This document shows positions 62,821 to 64,000 of a DNA stretch of 64,000 nucleotides, piece after piece (the stretch's first letter is position 1; each line of letters starts with the position of its first letter). The DNA comes from Flavobacteriaceae bacterium (GTDB taxonomy: Bacteria > Bacteroidota > Bacteroidia > Flavobacteriales > Flavobacteriaceae): assembly GCA_021739635.1 (NCBI GenBank), contig JAIPBH010000013.1, positions 1-64,000 on the forward strand, given 5' to 3'. Position numbers and translations under genes: made by a program. The notes beneath the pieces are model-generated. The model searched no databases, was not told the origin of the DNA, and saw only the letters and a list, made by a program, of their open reading frames with translations.

Positions 62821-64000
62821 ATGAAAAATACCTTAAGTATATTAACATTTTGCTCTTTAAGTCTTGTTGCTACACTTCATGCCCAAGATATTATTTCTAT
62901 ATCTAAAGCAGATGTGGTTAACAAGGTTATAGAAAACAATCAAACCATTAAAATTTCAAAAGAAGACTTTAACCAAGCAAGAGCTGATTACAGACAAACA
63001 AATGCTATTTTTTTGCCAAACATAGCAGTGTCTCATACTGGAATTTCTACAACCAACCCATTAATGGCTTTTGGTTCAAAATTAAATCAAGAAATTTTAA
63101 CTGCTAATGATTTTAATCCTGCATTATTAAATAATCCAGAGCAAACACAAAATTTTGCAACACGTATAGAAATTAAGCAACCTCTTATTAACATAGATGG
63201 TTTATATCAACGCAAAGCGGCCAAAAGTAAAATGGAAGCTATGACTTTACAAACTGAAAGAACCTCTGATTATTTGATGTTTGAAGTTGACAAAGCGTAT
63301 ATGCAACTTCAATTAGCTTACAAAGCCCTTGATGTTATTGAGAAAGCCCTTCAAGCAGCAGAATCTAATAAACAATTAGCCGACAATAGCTTTAAGCAAG
63401 GCTATTTACAACAAGCCGATGTTTTGGCAGTAGAGGTTAGAGTTACCGAAGTAAAAAATCAGTTACAAATAGCCAAAAGTAATGTTGAAAATGCTTCAAA
63501 TTATATATCATTTCTTATGAATGATACCAGCAATGCCATACTAAAACCTTCAGATAGTTTAACCATTAACCACTTTGATTTAGTGGTTGCATCACAAATA
63601 TCAACAGAACGTTCAGATATTAAAGCCATGCAATTAGCATCCAACGCCTATGAAAACATGAACAAAGCAGATAACATGACCTTTCTACCTACTTTAAATG
63701 CTTTTGGAAGTTATGAAATGTATGATGACAAAGTTTTTCAAGGTGATGCTAATGGTTATTTGGTAGGCGCTCAATTAAGCTGGACTATTTTAGATGGTAC
63801 CAAGCGTTTTGGGAAATCACAAAAAAGCAGAGCTGAATTTGAAAAATCAAAACTACAATATGAGCAATATGTATCACAAAGTCAGTTAGAACTTAACAAA
63901 GCCAAACGTATGTTTATGGATGCTGAAAACAAATTAAAGCTTTCAAAATTGGCTATGGAACAATCTCATGAATCTTTAAGAATTAGAACCAATCGTTTTG
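62821..64000 (+). CDS. TolC-family outer-membrane efflux protein, partial
   Basis: About 393 residues are visible before the window ends with no stop. The signal peptide ends near LHAQ (residue 22). Long amphipathic helices and short strands in two similar halves follow the TolC pattern, such as KSKMEAMTLQTERTSDYLM and LQQADVLAVEVRVTEVKNQL. It should form the trimeric outer-membrane channel of a tripartite efflux pump whose other genes would lie to the right. Its promoter carries the strongest form of the Crp/Fnr-type site. Confidence 0.88.
   Translation, partial: MKNTLSILTFCSLSLVATLHAQDIISISKADVVNKVIENNQTIKISKEDFNQARADYRQTNAIFLPNIAVSHTGISTTNPLMAFGSKLNQEILTANDFNPALLNNPEQTQNFATRIEIKQPLINIDGLYQRKAAKSKMEAMTLQTERTSDYLMFEVDKAYMQLQLAYKALDVIEKALQAAESNKQLADNSFKQGYLQQADVLAVEVRVTEVKNQLQIAKSNVENASNYISFLMNDTSNAILKPSDSLTINHFDLVVASQISTERSDIKAMQLASNAYENMNKADNMTFLPTLNAFGSYEMYDDKVFQGDANGYLVGAQLSWTILDGTKRFGKSQKSRAEFEKSKLQYEQYVSQSQLELNKAKRMFMDAENKLKLSKLAMEQSHESLRIRTNRF

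Overview
The window is AT-rich (roughly one-third G+C by eye) and reads as a chromosome segment of a member of the Flavobacteriaceae (Bacteroidota). Evidence: promoters of the TTG-N17-23-TAnnTTTG type, almost no Shine-Dalgarno sequences, type IX secretion C-terminal domains, SxxC lipoprotein signals, GSCFA and GxxExxY proteins, and housekeeping genes of flavobacterial type. I could not assign a genus, and found no tRNA, rRNA or CRISPR array.

Layout. 1-6832: a putative porin divergent from rnhB, a large lipoprotein and a nucleoid-associated protein. 6915-7692: a polyphosphate kinase 2 gene broken by three lesions. 7788-13359: an arsenic island with two arsR genes, a DUF6428 protein, a thioredoxin-type arsenate reductase, an ACR3 pump, a small thioredoxin, an ArsP-like permease and an ArsF/ArsG-like pair. 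Four copies of a TATCG-N8-CGATA operator punctuate it. 13349-29009: mostly housekeeping genes (lipB, lysS, hemL, a LysM glucosaminidase, PLP enzymes, an aromatic amino acid hydroxylase, an enoyl-CoA hydratase, a rhodanese) with several small or secreted proteins of unknown role. 29149-38132: two copies of a membrane-protein / TPR histidine kinase / LuxR response regulator triplet around two type IX-secreted propeller proteins. A deletion scar between the propeller genes records a third, lost copy. 38383-51309: a PQQ-type propeller protein, a GSCFA protein, alaS, an M23 peptidase, MerR, LemA, two TPM proteins, der and era. A GxxExxY gene between the GSCFA gene and alaS is flanked by inverted repeats. 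51439-64000: an FKBP isomerase, a peroxiredoxin, a copper-type TonB receptor operon, two DUF2202 proteins, cytochrome bd, a sulfide:quinone reductase-like flavoprotein, a 44-residue protein and the start of a TolC-family gene.

The most striking signal is regulatory. Six promoters (rhodanese, peroxiredoxin, DUF2202 pair, cydAB, flavoprotein, TolC) carry a GTAAC-N4-GTTAC palindrome of Crp/Fnr geometry. In every case exactly 22 bases separate it from the TAnnTTTG position. They look like one regulon for respiration, sulfide or peroxide stress and efflux; its regulator is not in the window.
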